Below, piece by piece: positions 34,217 through 42,700 of a stretch of DNA of 64,000 nt. The stretch comes from Paenibacillus cremeus. Lineage in GTDB: Bacteria > Bacillota > Bacilli > Paenibacillales > NBRC-103111. The stretch covers positions 1-64,000 of the forward strand of contig NZ_VNJI01000007.1 in the NCBI RefSeq assembly GCF_007786445.1, read 5' to 3'. The position numbers and the translations under genes are program-made. The notes beneath the pieces were generated by a model. That model was not told the DNA's origin and did no database searches. It saw only the letters and a program-made list of their open reading frames with translations. Every line of letters starts with the position of its first letter. Positions within the stretch are counted from its first letter, which is position 1.

Positions 34217-35452
34217 TTAGAACGCCCAATTGCCATGGCGGAATACCGGCTCGACCGTGCCGTCCGGCAGCTCGCCGTCAATGTCCAGCTCCGCAGAGCC
34301 GACCATAAAGTCGGCATGCGTCAGGCTCACGTTCGCTCCGCGGGCGATCAGCTCGTCCTTGGTCATTTTGGTCCCGCCTTGAATGTTGACCGGATACGCA
34401 CTGCCCACCGCAAAATGGCACGAAGCATTCTCATCCACACCCGTGTTGAAGAAGATCCGGTTCAAGTTCGAGATCGGCGAGTCATGCGGCACAAGCGCGA
34501 TTTCGCCCAAGAATGATGCTCCTTCATCCGTCTCGAGCAGCGCCTTGAGATTCTCATACCCCACCTCGGCGGTATAGTCCACCACTTTGCCGTCCTTGAA
34601 CGTCAGCGAGAACTTGTCAACAAGTCGGCCGTTTAGGTTGAGCGGCATCGTGCTGGTCACCTTGCCGTTCACGCCGGTCCGGTTTGGCATCGAGTACACT
34701 TCCTCCGTCGGCATGTTGGCGACAAAATAGACGCCGCGCTCATTCGTATCGCCTCCGCCCAGCCACAAATGGCCCTCTGGCAGCTCCACGCTCAGATCCG
34801 TGCCTGGCGCCTTGTAATGCAGCCGCTTATAGTTTTTGCGGTTCAGCACCTCCTGTACTTCTTTCAGCTTCGCGATATGCTCCCGCCATGCAGCCACAGG
34901 ATCGTCAGCATACACCCGGTTCATTTGAAAAATCGTATCCCACATGGCACTCACGCGCTCTTCCTCCGGCAGCTCCGGGAACACCTTGGCCGCCCAGGCT
35001 TTCGTTGGCGCTTTTACGAGACACCAGGCCAGCTTATTCGTGCGGACGTAGCTCTGAAAGGTTTGTCTTGCCACAGCCATCGCCTTAGTCGCACTCGTGA
35101 CTTTCCACGTATCAATGCCTTTGAACAGCTCCGGATCCGGCACTTTAATATTGAGCAAGGCTCCGCCGCCCTCGGCCAGCTGCTCCATCATCTTCGCCGT
35201 CCATTCCGGATAAAATGAGAACGATTCGTCCGGGGCATATTCGTAGCGGGTACGGGTTACGCCCTCGTCCTCCCACTCCACTTGCACGTATTTGGCGCCG
35301 GCTTCATATGCTTTTTGTACGATTTTTCGGGTTAATTGTACGGTTTCGAGCGGGGATTGAATGATGAGTGTCTGCCCCGGCTGAATATTCACGCCTACTC
35401 GCACGAGGAGCTCCGCGTATTTTTCTAAGTTTTTGTCCAAATCCTGCATCAT
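34217..35452 (-). CDS. M29-family aminopeptidase (AmpS/PepS type)
   Basis: A 411-residue metallo-aminopeptidase that trims N-terminal residues from peptides in the cytoplasm. The thermophilic-aminopeptidase family features are NLEKYAELLVRVGVNIQPGQ at the N-terminus, ELPEGHLWLGGG, NMPTEEVYSMPNRTGVNG with the metal-site Glu, and the C-terminal GTKMTKDELIARG and THADFMVGS. AAGGAGAAC precedes the start. Monocistronic by appearance. Confidence 0.93.
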   Translation of the reverse strand: MMQDLDKNLEKYAELLVRVGVNIQPGQTLIIQSPLETVQLTRKIVQKAYEAGAKYVQVEWEDEGVTRTRYEYAPDESFSFYPEWTAKMMEQLAEGGGALLNIKVPDPELFKGIDTWKVTSATKAMAVARQTFQSYVRTNKLAWCLVKAPTKAWAAKVFPELPEEERVSAMWDTIFQMNRVYADDPVAAWREHIAKLKEVQEVLNRKNYKRLHYKAPGTDLSVELPEGHLWLGGGDTNERGVYFVANMPTEEVYSMPNRTGVNGKVTSTMPLNLNGRLVDKFSLTFKDGKVVDYTAEVGYENLKALLETDEGASFLGEIALVPHDSPISNLNRIFFNTGVDENASCHFAVGSAYPVNIQGGTKMTKDELIARGANVSLTHADFMVGSAELDIDGELPDGTVEPVFRHGNWAF

Positions 35453-35597
35453 CGTTACTGTTCTCCTTCGGATTGACTTATAACCTTATGTAATGGGTAA
35501 GATGACCTTCCCCTACGATCATACCCTAGCTTTCCCTTTATGGCAAAAAAGAAAAAGATTCCTGTCACCGGAACTCTTTTTCGATCGATGCTAATGC

Positions 35598-36167
35598 TTA
35601 GCTCAGCGTTTTGTCGCCGGCTTTCCAGTTCGCTGGGCACAGACCACCCGATTGCAGCGCCTCAAGAATACGGAGCGTTTCATCGACACTGCGGCCGACG
35701 TTCATATCCGTCACCACTTGGTAGCGCACGATGCCCTCCGGGTCGATCAAGAACAGCCCGCGGTGCGCGGCGCCTGACGCTTCATCAAGCACGCCGTAGC
35801 GCGCGGCCGCTTCCTTCTTGAAATCCGATGCCAGCGGATAGCGGATCGCCCCGATGCCCTGCTGATCTCTCGGGGTATTAATCCACGCGCGGTGTGTGTA
35901 CACGCTGTCTACGGAAACGCCCACGATGTCGCAGTCGAGCTCTTGGAATTGATCTAAGTGGTAGCTGAAAGCAATGATTTCCGTCGGGCAAACATAGGTG
36001 AAATCGTACGGCCAGAAGAAGAGCAGCAGCCAGCGGCCGCGGTAATCGGATAAGGAGACCGGCTCCTCGAGCGTTTGCAGGTTTTTGGTCGATGGCAGGG
36101 TGAAGTCAGGCGCTTGAAGTCCGATTTTTACGATTTCTGGGGTTTGGGTGGTAGTTGTAGTTGTCAT
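35598..36167 (-). CDS. 2-Cys peroxiredoxin (AhpC/TSA family)
   Basis: A 189-residue thiol peroxidase. The peroxidatic cysteine is C60 in DFTYVCPTE and the resolving cysteine is in GGLCPANW near the C-terminus. The Thr-rich start (TTTTTTQTP) is unusual. The ATG at 36167 is chosen because AGGAGG lies ten bases before it, while the ATG at 36176 touches it. It is the third gene of an apparent peroxide-defence set with the glutaredoxin and reductase genes, which may recycle it. A PerR-like box lies upstream of the set. Confidence 0.9.
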   Translation of the reverse strand: MTTTTTTQTPEIVKIGLQAPDFTLPSTKNLQTLEEPVSLSDYRGRWLLLFFWPYDFTYVCPTEIIAFSYHLDQFQELDCDIVGVSVDSVYTHRAWINTPRDQQGIGAIRYPLASDFKKEAAARYGVLDEASGAAHRGLFLIDPEGIVRYQVVTDMNVGRSVDETLRILEALQSGGLCPANWKAGDKTLS

Positions 36168-36199
36168 AGGTTTCATTCCTCCTGGGATTTGGTTTTTTA

Positions 36200-36454
36200 T
36201 TAAAGGGCTAATGCTTTTTTCAAACGGATGGGGTTTAAGCCTAAAATTTTCGTTTCTCCGATCACCGTGACAGGAACCGAGCTCATGCCCATGTCGCGAA
36301 GCTCGTTAGCGTAGGCTTCATTCGTATCAATGTTACGCTCTTCGAACGCTACGTTCTGATCGGTCAAATACTGCTTCAGCTGCGCGCAATAGGTGCAGGA
36401 AGTGCTGGAATAAACAATCGCTCTTGCTTGAGATGTTGATGTAGTAGTGGACAT
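36200..36454 (-). CDS. Glutaredoxin-family protein
   Basis: An 84-residue thioredoxin-fold protein with the active-site motif CTYC (SSTSCTYCAQLKQYL), the cis-proline in MGMSSVPVTVIG, and a C-terminal helix (NPIRLKKAL). It resembles NrdH/YruB-type redoxins that do not need glutathione. It sits between the peroxiredoxin and reductase genes and so may carry electrons from one to the other (inference). Confidence 0.9.
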   Translation of the reverse strand: MSTTTSTSQARAIVYSSTSCTYCAQLKQYLTDQNVAFEERNIDTNEAYANELRDMGMSSVPVTVIGETKILGLNPIRLKKALAL

Positions 36455-36471
36455 AAGGATTCACGCTCCTG

Positions 36472-37404
36472 TTATTTGTATTGCGGGATCAAGTGCTCCC
36501 GTCGATGTATAAATTTATCTACCGCCATGGCGGCGATGGCGCCGTCTGCAGCGGCTACAACCGCTTGCTTCACCGGAGAACGCCGAACCTCTCCTGCTCC
36601 GAACACACCGGATACGGTGGACTGCATGAACTCGTCGAGCACCATAAAGCCTTCGCCGTCGAGAGGGACTTGCCCATCCAGAAAATCCGTCCCCGGCTTG
36701 CTGCCCGACAGGAACACGAACACACCGTCCACGTTCAAAAGCTGCTCGTCACCTGCGTTTGGCTTGATGCGCAAGCCTTCCACCTGCTGATCGCCTGTAA
36801 TTTCGAGCGGTCTGGTTCGGAAGTATACCTCGGTGTTATCGAGTGCAGGGAGTGCTGCAACCCCTTGGAGCTCCGGTCTCGGAATTATAAAATGAATCTT
36901 CGAGACGATCCGGCTCAGCGCCAGCACCTCATCGAGCGCTTCCTCGGAGTCGCCGATGACGGCGATCTCCTTGCCAGCATAGAACGCACCGTCGCATGTG
37001 CTGCAGGTGCTTACCCCGCGGCCGAGCAGTTTCTCCTCGCCCGGCAGCATGCGGTTTCGCCCCTTCGAGCCGGTGGCGATAATGACGGCCTTGGACTCGA
37101 GCATCCCGTCCGCCGTGAATACATATTTCGTGTCGCCCTCGAGGTCGACCGCAGTAATCGTCGTGTGCTTGAATTCCGCACCGAAGCCGATCGCTTGCTC
37201 GCGAATGCGCTCCAGCAGCTCTTTGCCGCTCAGCTCCTCGGCGATTCCGGGATAATTCGCAATTTTGTGCGTCAGGGCGAGCGCCCCGGCATTAGGCGCC
37301 TTATCCAGCACCAGCGTGGATAAATGGCCTCTGGCCGTATAGACGGCTGCGGATGCTCCGGCCGGCCCACCGCCGATAATGATCACATCGTACATATTCA
37401 ACAT
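36472..37404 (-). CDS. Thioredoxin reductase-like FAD/NAD(P)H oxidoreductase
   Basis: A 310-residue flavoprotein with VIIIGGGPAGASAAVYTAR at the N-terminus, the redox-active CSTCDG motif at about 133, a second Rossmann motif (AVIGDSEEALDE, in which the usual GGGxSA glycines are changed), and GVFGAGEVR near the end. It should reduce a thioredoxin-like partner, probably the adjacent glutaredoxin. GGAG sits upstream; whether the ATG at 37404 or 37395 is used is uncertain. The altered NAD(P)H-binding glycines mean the electron donor may differ from NADPH. Confidence 0.88.
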   Translation of the reverse strand: MLNMYDVIIIGGGPAGASAAVYTARGHLSTLVLDKAPNAGALALTHKIANYPGIAEELSGKELLERIREQAIGFGAEFKHTTITAVDLEGDTKYVFTADGMLESKAVIIATGSKGRNRMLPGEEKLLGRGVSTCSTCDGAFYAGKEIAVIGDSEEALDEVLALSRIVSKIHFIIPRPELQGVAALPALDNTEVYFRTRPLEITGDQQVEGLRIKPNAGDEQLLNVDGVFVFLSGSKPGTDFLDGQVPLDGEGFMVLDEFMQSTVSGVFGAGEVRRSPVKQAVVAAADGAIAAMAVDKFIHRREHLIPQYK

Positions 37405-37433
37405 CAGCTCCGATCATTTAACCATATTTAGTT

Positions 37434-37448
37434 TTAGACTTAGTTCAA
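37434..37448. promoter_or_regulatory. PerR-like box upstream of the reductase/glutaredoxin/peroxiredoxin genes
   Basis: TTAGACTTAGTTCAA resembles the PerR consensus (TTATAATNATTATAA) at about nine or ten of 14 positions. It shares 11 of 15 positions with the box-like sequence upstream of perR at 38767-38781. It lies about 30 bases before the reductase start. By-eye match only. Confidence 0.5.
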
Positions 37449-37550
37449 ATCAATTTGATGAGTAAAATATACCACGCGCTTCATCCCTCATCATGAAGTG
37501 TAAATGATGGTCAGATGAAGATTCCATGAAGATGATGACACGGCGGGCAC

Positions 37551-37601
37551 AAAAAAAGAAAAACGCTTCCTATCGGAATCGAAATCTCCTTAGGAAGCGT
37601 T
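37551..37601 (-). terminator. Terminator of the perR operon
   Basis: AACGCTTCCTA (37562-37572) pairs with TAGGAAGCGTT (37591-37601) over 11 bases. On the minus strand TTTCTTTTTTT follows. It ends the perR/response-regulator unit. Confidence 0.88.
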
Positions 37602-37622
37602 GCGTTGTTATGAAACAGTTGT

Positions 37623-38342
37623 TTATCCATCCGCCAGCCGATACCCGACACCACGTACGGTCGCGATATAGCTTGGAGCTTTTGGGTTATCTTTAAGCTT
37701 TTGACGCAAGCTTTTCATATGGACGTCCAGCGTGTTGCTGCCGCCAAAATAATGCTCGCCCCAGATTTGATCCATGAGCTGCTGTCTGGACAGCACTGCA
37801 CCGTCCGCGGCAATCAGGGCGTGAAGCAAATCGAACTCAGTTTTCGTTAAATCAATTCTTGTCCTGCCGCGACTGACCGTCATACGTTTCGTGTCCACCG
37901 TCAAATCCTTGTACACCAGCTGATGCTCTCCCGCCCCCGTGTCTACTACAGAAATAGAAGAAGGCTGCTGGTTCTGCAGCACCGATTGAATGCGCTGCTT
38001 CACATCTCCCGGGTAGGCCGGCCGCCATAGGATGGTGCGGGCATCGGCAGCTCGGCGGGAGCCTGGACGCACCAGATGGTACGCCGGTGCGTCCACAGCC
38101 AAAGCGAGCGCGTCGAGCTCAGCTAGCGGCATCTGCTGCTCCATCGTCATATCGACGATCAGCAAATCCATGGACAGCCGGGCCACCGCGTTCTCATCCA
38201 GATGATGAAATACCATTACATCATAGCATTCGGTCGTCAATTCCCGTACGAGCTCATGCAATAAGGAAGGAATCGGGCTGACGATGACGATGCGGCGAGT
38301 CGTCGTGCACGTGGCACCGAATGGGATTACCGGCTCCTGCAT
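37623..38342 (-). CDS. Atypical OmpR-type response regulator (winged helix, degenerate receiver)
   Basis: A 239-residue protein. Residues 15-125 look like a receiver domain (RRIVIVSPIPSLLHELVREL ... DLLIVDMTM) but lack the N-terminal acidic pair, and the conserved lysine region reads LWRPAYP. Residues 145-239 are a normal OmpR winged helix (LTKTEFDLLHALI, LDVHMKSLRQKL, VRGVGYRLADG). The start at 38342 has AAGGAGTG. It begins six bases after the perR stop, so it is co-transcribed with perR. It probably works without classical phosphorylation; no histidine kinase is nearby. Confidence 0.82.
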   Translation of the reverse strand: MQEPVIPFGATCTTTRRIVIVSPIPSLLHELVRELTTECYDVMVFHHLDENAVARLSMDLLIVDMTMEQQMPLAELDALALAVDAPAYHLVRPGSRRAADARTILWRPAYPGDVKQRIQSVLQNQQPSSISVVDTGAGEHQLVYKDLTVDTKRMTVSRGRTRIDLTKTEFDLLHALIAADGAVLSRQQLMDQIWGEHYFGGSNTLDVHMKSLRQKLKDNPKAPSYIATVRGVGYRLADG

Positions 38343-38347
38343 CGCGT

Positions 38348-38740
38348 TCACTCCTTGTTCGTTTTGCATTCCGGGCACACTCCTTTGAACACTATGTGCT
38401 CTTCCTCCAAGGCATAGCCGGTTTCCTCCGCGATCGCGCGGAGCCATTCGGCCGGGATGCCGGTGAATACCTCATCGACTTTACCGCACATACGGCACAC
38501 GATATGCTGGTGATCCTCCACCCTAGCATCGTAGCGGCTGGCGTCTCCATCAAGCTTGAGCTCCCGGATGAGCCCTGCCTCTGTCAAATAGCGAAGCGAA
38601 TTATAGATCGTGCCATAGGCAAAGCTAAAGCCGCGTTCTTTAAGCCGGTCAATAATGTCAGCGGCGCTCGGATGGTCCGAGCTTTCGATGACGACATCGT
38701 ATATGGCTTTGCGCTGCACCGTCAGCTGAACTTTTTTCAT
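38348..38740 (-). CDS. perR: Fur-family peroxide regulator (PerR type)
   Basis: A 130-residue metalloregulator. It has the winged helix (RKAIYDVVIESSDHPSAADI, FAYGTIYNSLRYL), the regulatory His-rich strand ARVEDHQHIVCRMCGK, and the structural zinc cysteines CRMC and CPEC near the C-terminus. Context (peroxiredoxin, redoxins) and box-like sequences favour PerR over Fur or Zur, but this is not proved. The ATG at 38740 has GGGGG six bases upstream; the frame reads on to 38755. Confidence 0.85.
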   Translation of the reverse strand: MKKVQLTVQRKAIYDVVIESSDHPSAADIIDRLKERGFSFAYGTIYNSLRYLTEAGLIRELKLDGDASRYDARVEDHQHIVCRMCGKVDEVFTGIPAEWLRAIAEETGYALEEEHIVFKGVCPECKTNKE

Positions 38741-38753
38741 CGTAAGCCCCCAC

Positions 38754-38789
38754 ATTATACTTGAATTTAGATTAAGTATAATATTATAA
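38754..38789. promoter_or_regulatory. Candidate PerR autoregulatory operator
   Basis: Two overlapping AT-rich inverted repeats upstream of perR: ATTATACTT (38754-38762) with AAGTATAAT (38774-38782), and TATAATATTATA (38777-38788). The segment TTAGATTAAGTATAA (38767-38781) matches the PerR consensus at about 11 of 14 positions. It suggests autoregulation. Confidence 0.6.
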
Positions 38790-38927
38790 CATTTCTAAAG
38801 CAATACAAAAAAACCATCATGGAGATTATTTTCTCCTGATGGCTGTCCTGATCATTCCGTGTGGTTATAGCTGCTGCTTAAGCAGTTATATCGTCGGTTT
38901 CGCGGGTGTCGGGCGCATTTGCTGCGA

Positions 38928-40022
38928 TTAGCTGAGCGTTACTCGTAATCCCTCATAATGAGACATAAATTCTGCGACCTTGGCCTCCAGCACTTCTCGG
39001 TTCATACGCGTTCCGAAGAGCTCGGGATCCGGCAGCAGGGTTACGCTCGTTCCCGTTTCGCTGGTCGCTCCTACCTTATTTAAGCCGGTTTGCGGGACGC
39101 CGTTCTTGTACTCCTGCCGATAGATCGCCCCATCACGCCGAATCTCAACCGACAGCTTGCGAGACAATGCATTGATTACAGCAATGTTGATCCCCTTCTC
39201 CGCCCCTGGTGCGGTGAATGGAGCAATAGTACGGTTCAAGTCGGTCAACACGGCCTGCACCATGCTCTTCTCCGTCTGCGGGATCGTTTGCACCGGAATC
39301 CCCCGCCCGTTATCAGCCACTGTCATGCTCCCATCATCATGCAGATAAATCCAGATTTCACTGCAAAAGCCTGCTTTATGCTCCAAGATCGAATTCTCCA
39401 CCACCGCCCACAGCAATTGGTACGTATCGTACCCCTCGCCCGTGTCCGTACCCAAATAACGCCCTGCCTGCGCTCTTACTTCCGTCATGTCCATGTAATC
39501 ACAGGTATCCTGTAAATCCGAGACCGCCGCGAGCAGTAACATAATCGGCAAAATACGATCCTTCGGCAGGCTGTAGCGGCCTCCGCGGTCCTCTTGCTGC
39601 AGCAGATCAGCTCCGAGCAGCGCCTTCATATGATGGTACAGCTGACCGGTCGTGCCCATCTGCAGACGTTCGACCAGCTCCGTCCCTGTCAGAGGCTCGT
39701 GCAGGACAGCGGTCATAATCTCCAGCCGCTGCTTGTGCCCGAGCGCCGAAAGCACCTTAGCCGCCTTCTCGTGATTTTGTGCGATCAGCGCAGCTAGCTC
39801 CCGCTCCTGTGGAGCCCAGCGAAACATCTGCTCTCCGCTGTCGATCTGCCCGGAGTAATAGACGGCTCCCTGCTTTCCCGCTATGGGGGTACGCGTTTCC
39901 AGCGGCTTCACCTTGGGTAAATCCGTACGTCCCCGTTCCACCGCCGAGATTTCCAATGCTTTCAGCAGCTCCTGCATCTGAAGATTAATGCGATCAATTT
40001 CCGCGCCATAGTCTCTGCTCAT
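38928..40022 (-). CDS. ArsR-type HTH regulator fused to a GHKL ATPase-like domain
   Basis: A 364-residue protein. An N-terminal coiled region (residues 1-35) is followed by an ArsR-like winged helix at about 85-155 (KVLSALGHKQRLEIMTAVL, LVERLQMGTTGQLYHHMKAL). The C-terminal half is a GHKL-type ATP-binding fold: LLWAVVENSILEH as the N-box, VADNGRGIPVQ as the G1 box, and PGAEKGINIAVINAL. A DNA-binding domain joined to a gyrase/HSP90-type ATPase fold is unusual. The ATG at 40022 has TTGGAGGTG upstream. Divergent from an MFS gene, its probable target. Confidence 0.82.
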   Translation of the reverse strand: MSRDYGAEIDRINLQMQELLKALEISAVERGRTDLPKVKPLETRTPIAGKQGAVYYSGQIDSGEQMFRWAPQERELAALIAQNHEKAAKVLSALGHKQRLEIMTAVLHEPLTGTELVERLQMGTTGQLYHHMKALLGADLLQQEDRGGRYSLPKDRILPIMLLLAAVSDLQDTCDYMDMTEVRAQAGRYLGTDTGEGYDTYQLLWAVVENSILEHKAGFCSEIWIYLHDDGSMTVADNGRGIPVQTIPQTEKSMVQAVLTDLNRTIAPFTAPGAEKGINIAVINALSRKLSVEIRRDGAIYRQEYKNGVPQTGLNKVGATSETGTSVTLLPDPELFGTRMNREVLEAKVAEFMSHYEGLRVTLS

Positions 40023-40046
40023 GAGGATATGCACCTCCAAATATTT

Positions 40047-40076
40047 TTACGTATTATCGTATTACGTAATTATTAT
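40047..40076. promoter_or_regulatory. Repeat-rich candidate operator in the divergent promoter region
   Basis: The AT-rich stretch holds two direct CGTATTA copies one base apart and a palindromic ATTACGTAAT, about 25-50 bases from the HTH-ATPase start. It is a plausible binding site for that protein, controlling itself and the MFS gene. Confidence 0.45.
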
Positions 40077-40184
40077 AAAACATTTAGATGAAATTGTAAA
40101 TGCATTTTTACAGACTTCACGAGCTGTGTTAGAATAAAGTTTTGCATTTGCACACATCACAACCAACATCCAGAGGTACAACCT

Positions 40185-41384
40185 ATGAACCCGCAACCGG
40201 CTTTTCCCGCTTCGCGTTTCCTCATTTTGATTTTTATTGTTATTTTAACCGGCTTCAGCCAGGGGCTTCTCCTCCCGCTGCTGACGGTGCTGCTGGAGCA
40301 TAGCGGTATTTCCTCCGGCATGAACGGCTTGAACACGGCTGTCTTGTATTTGGGCGTGTTTCTTACGATGTTTTTTATTGAAAAACCATTGGCGCGCTTC
40401 GGCTACCGCACGATGATTTTGGGCGGACTGCTGCTGGTCATGAGCGCTTCAGTTTTATTCCCCTTGCATGCGGGACTCTGGTTCTGGGCAGCCCTTCGCT
40501 TACTGGTTGGCATCGGGGAAAGTTCGCTGCATTATTCTACCCAGCTGTGGATTATTGCAACGAGCCCTGCGGATCGACGCGGCCGCAACATCTCCTTCTA
40601 CGGCATGTCCTACGCAACAGGATTCAGTCTCGGGCCGCTCGGGATTAATCTGCTGCGGTTCGGCGATTGGCTTCCTTTTGCGTTAATTGCAGTTTCTTTT
40701 GCTGCATGCATCGTGCTGCTGCTTCGTCTGCCGAATGCGATGCCGGAGAAGCAGACGGTGGATCGAGAAAAAACAGCTCCGCCAGGCAACCGGTTCATTC
40801 GCGTCTACGCGATCGCCTGGTTTGCGCTAACCCCGTCCTTTTTGTACGGGTACATGGAATCGACGATGAACGCGAATTTTCCCGTGTATGGGCTGCGCTC
40901 GGGTATCACGGAGGCGTGGGTCTCGATCCTGCTGCCGGCGATTGGGTTCGGCAGCCTGATTCTGCAGCTGCCGCTCGGCGAGCTGAGCGACCGCATCGGC
41001 CGCAAGCCCGTCCTGATCGGCGCAGCGACCTTCGGTGCGCTGGCTTTTCTTGCCGTCCCTTGGTCGGGCGGGAATGTGTGGCTCATGCTGCTGCTGCTCG
41101 GGGTCGCGGGCGGGCTGGTCGGCTCGTTCTTTTCGCTGGGGCTGGCGTACATGGCCGATATTCTGCCTCGTACTCTGCTGCCTGCAGCCAACGTGATCGC
41201 GTCCATCCACTACAGCATGGGCTCGATGGCCGGGCCGAATCTGGGCGGCTTTGGGATGCAGGTTTTGCCGCTGGGCTCGATGTTTGTTTTTCTGGGCGGG
41301 CTGTTCCTTTTGTTCGCGGTAAGTGGATTGACGTTTCGGCGGGGGCGGGAGGTTGTTGAGTCTAGCATAAACCTATCCGTTTGA
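40185..41384 (+). CDS. Major facilitator superfamily transporter
   Basis: A 399-residue, about twelve-helix carrier. The MFS motifs seen are ERLL-like RLLVGIGESS in helix 4, and the cytoplasmic loop GELSDRIGRKPVLIGAATFG, the second motif A, in the C-terminal half. AGAGGTAC precedes the start. The substrate is unknown; drug or sugar efflux are both possible. It diverges from the ArsR/GHKL regulator. Confidence 0.9.
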   Translation: MNPQPAFPASRFLILIFIVILTGFSQGLLLPLLTVLLEHSGISSGMNGLNTAVLYLGVFLTMFFIEKPLARFGYRTMILGGLLLVMSASVLFPLHAGLWFWAALRLLVGIGESSLHYSTQLWIIATSPADRRGRNISFYGMSYATGFSLGPLGINLLRFGDWLPFALIAVSFAACIVLLLRLPNAMPEKQTVDREKTAPPGNRFIRVYAIAWFALTPSFLYGYMESTMNANFPVYGLRSGITEAWVSILLPAIGFGSLILQLPLGELSDRIGRKPVLIGAATFGALAFLAVPWSGGNVWLMLLLLGVAGGLVGSFFSLGLAYMADILPRTLLPAANVIASIHYSMGSMAGPNLGGFGMQVLPLGSMFVFLGGLFLLFAVSGLTFRRGREVVESSINLSV

Positions 41385-41440
41385 GCGCTTGAAGGGATTA
41401 GTATGTTTTATGCTTATGCATACGACCCCACCACATAATA

Positions 41441-41478
41441 AAAAAGGCGCTCACCGGGGCGATCCCCGGCAAACGCCT
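41441..41478 (-). terminator. Terminator of the lactonase gene
   Basis: CCGGGG (41454-41459) pairs with CCCCGG (41464-41469) and GGCG (41446-41449) with CGCC (41474-41477). TTTTTT follows on the minus strand. Confidence 0.85.
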
Positions 41479-41484
41479 ACAAAT

Positions 41485-42573
41485 TTATGAGTTCCAAAAC
41501 CGGACACAAACGCCCTTCTCCACCTCGGCCCGATGGCCGGTGTCCTGCAGTCGGCCGGTATCCGCATCGATGCGGAAAACCACCACGTTCGCGGTGTCCT
41601 GATGCGCGGCGATCAAGAAGCGGCCGTCCGGTGAAATCGCGAAGCTGCGCGGACGCTGTCCAAGCGATTGGGCGATCTCCACCAGCGTCAGACGGCCGCT
41701 AGCCTCATTGACCGCGTACACGGCGATGCTGTCGTGCCCCCGGTTCGAGCCGTACACAAACCGGCCGTCCGGCGAAATCTGAATTTCAGCGCAGCTGTTG
41801 CCCTCTCGCACTTCCGCCGAGATGTCCTCGGGCAGCGTCGAGATCGTATGAATCTCGCACAGCATGCCGCTCTCTTCATCCTTGAGATAAGCCGTCAGCG
41901 TGGCATTCAGCTCATTGATGACGTACACATAAGGCTTCGTAGGATGGAACGCCATATGCCGAGGCCCGCTGCCCGGATGCGCCACTGCTTCCCCAACAGG
42001 AACAAGCTTCCAATTCTCCGTGTCTGCCGTATACACTTTAATCCGGTCAATGCCCAGATCCGCAACATAGATGAATCGGCGTGACTCATCCACATAAGCG
42101 GAGTGCACATGGGAACGATCCTGTCGGGTCGGATGCTCCCCCGCGCCCAGATGAGCGTGCATATCGCTTCGGGGTGCCAGTTTGCCATCCTCGTCCACCG
42201 GAAGCATCCCGATCATGCCGCCGGAATAGCTGGAAGCGAGCACGTACCTGTCCACCGGATTCACATGAATGTGACAAGTCGCCTGTCCGACGCTCTCCTG
42301 TGAGTTTAGCGGGCTCAGTTGGCCGCTGGCCGGATCAAAAGAGAATGCGACAGCGAGTGCGCGCTGATCCTCGCCTGCTTCCGTTTCCGCCACCGCATAC
42401 ACCCTGCGATTCACATGGTCTACATCCAAAAAGCACATATTGCGGAAGCCCTGGGCATCGCCAATTTCATTCAACGCCCCTGTGTCCGCATCAAGCGAAA
42501 ACACATGCACCCCCGTCTCCGTCGCTTCCGAATACGAGCCGACAAACATAATGAAGTCCTTTTTCTGCGGCAT
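41485..42573 (-). CDS. pgl: Lactonase-family beta-propeller (6-phosphogluconolactonase type)
   Basis: A 362-residue seven-bladed propeller protein of the YbhE/YkgB type. Blade repeats of the form SxDGRFVYxSNRGHDSIAVY, FAISPDGRFLIAAHQ and FHPTKPYVYVINELNATLTAY are visible, with the putative active-site His in QDRSHVHSAYVDE. It would hydrolyse 6-phosphogluconolactone or another sugar lactone. A GGAGGTC site precedes the ATG. Assignment to glucose-6-phosphate metabolism is by family only. Confidence 0.87.
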   Translation of the reverse strand: MPQKKDFIMFVGSYSEATETGVHVFSLDADTGALNEIGDAQGFRNMCFLDVDHVNRRVYAVAETEAGEDQRALAVAFSFDPASGQLSPLNSQESVGQATCHIHVNPVDRYVLASSYSGGMIGMLPVDEDGKLAPRSDMHAHLGAGEHPTRQDRSHVHSAYVDESRRFIYVADLGIDRIKVYTADTENWKLVPVGEAVAHPGSGPRHMAFHPTKPYVYVINELNATLTAYLKDEESGMLCEIHTISTLPEDISAEVREGNSCAEIQISPDGRFVYGSNRGHDSIAVYAVNEASGRLTLVEIAQSLGQRPRSFAISPDGRFLIAAHQDTANVVVFRIDADTGRLQDTGHRAEVEKGVCVRFWNS

Positions 42574-42617
42574 GATCCAATGACCTCCATATTATGGGTA
42601 TATAGCTTCACCATACT

Positions 42618-42663
42618 AAAAAAACAATGAAGCAGTCAACACTCTGGTTGTCCTGCCTCATTG
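42618..42663 (-). terminator. Terminator of the cupin/solute-binding protein unit
   Basis: CAATGAAGCAG (42625-42635) pairs with CTGCCTCATTG (42653-42663), one mismatch, with an inner TCAACACTCTGGTTGT. On the minus strand the stem is followed by TTTTTTT. Confidence 0.82.
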
Positions 42664-42700
42664 CCTTATGGATCTCCAGTGCCTCCTGCACGAAGCGGTG

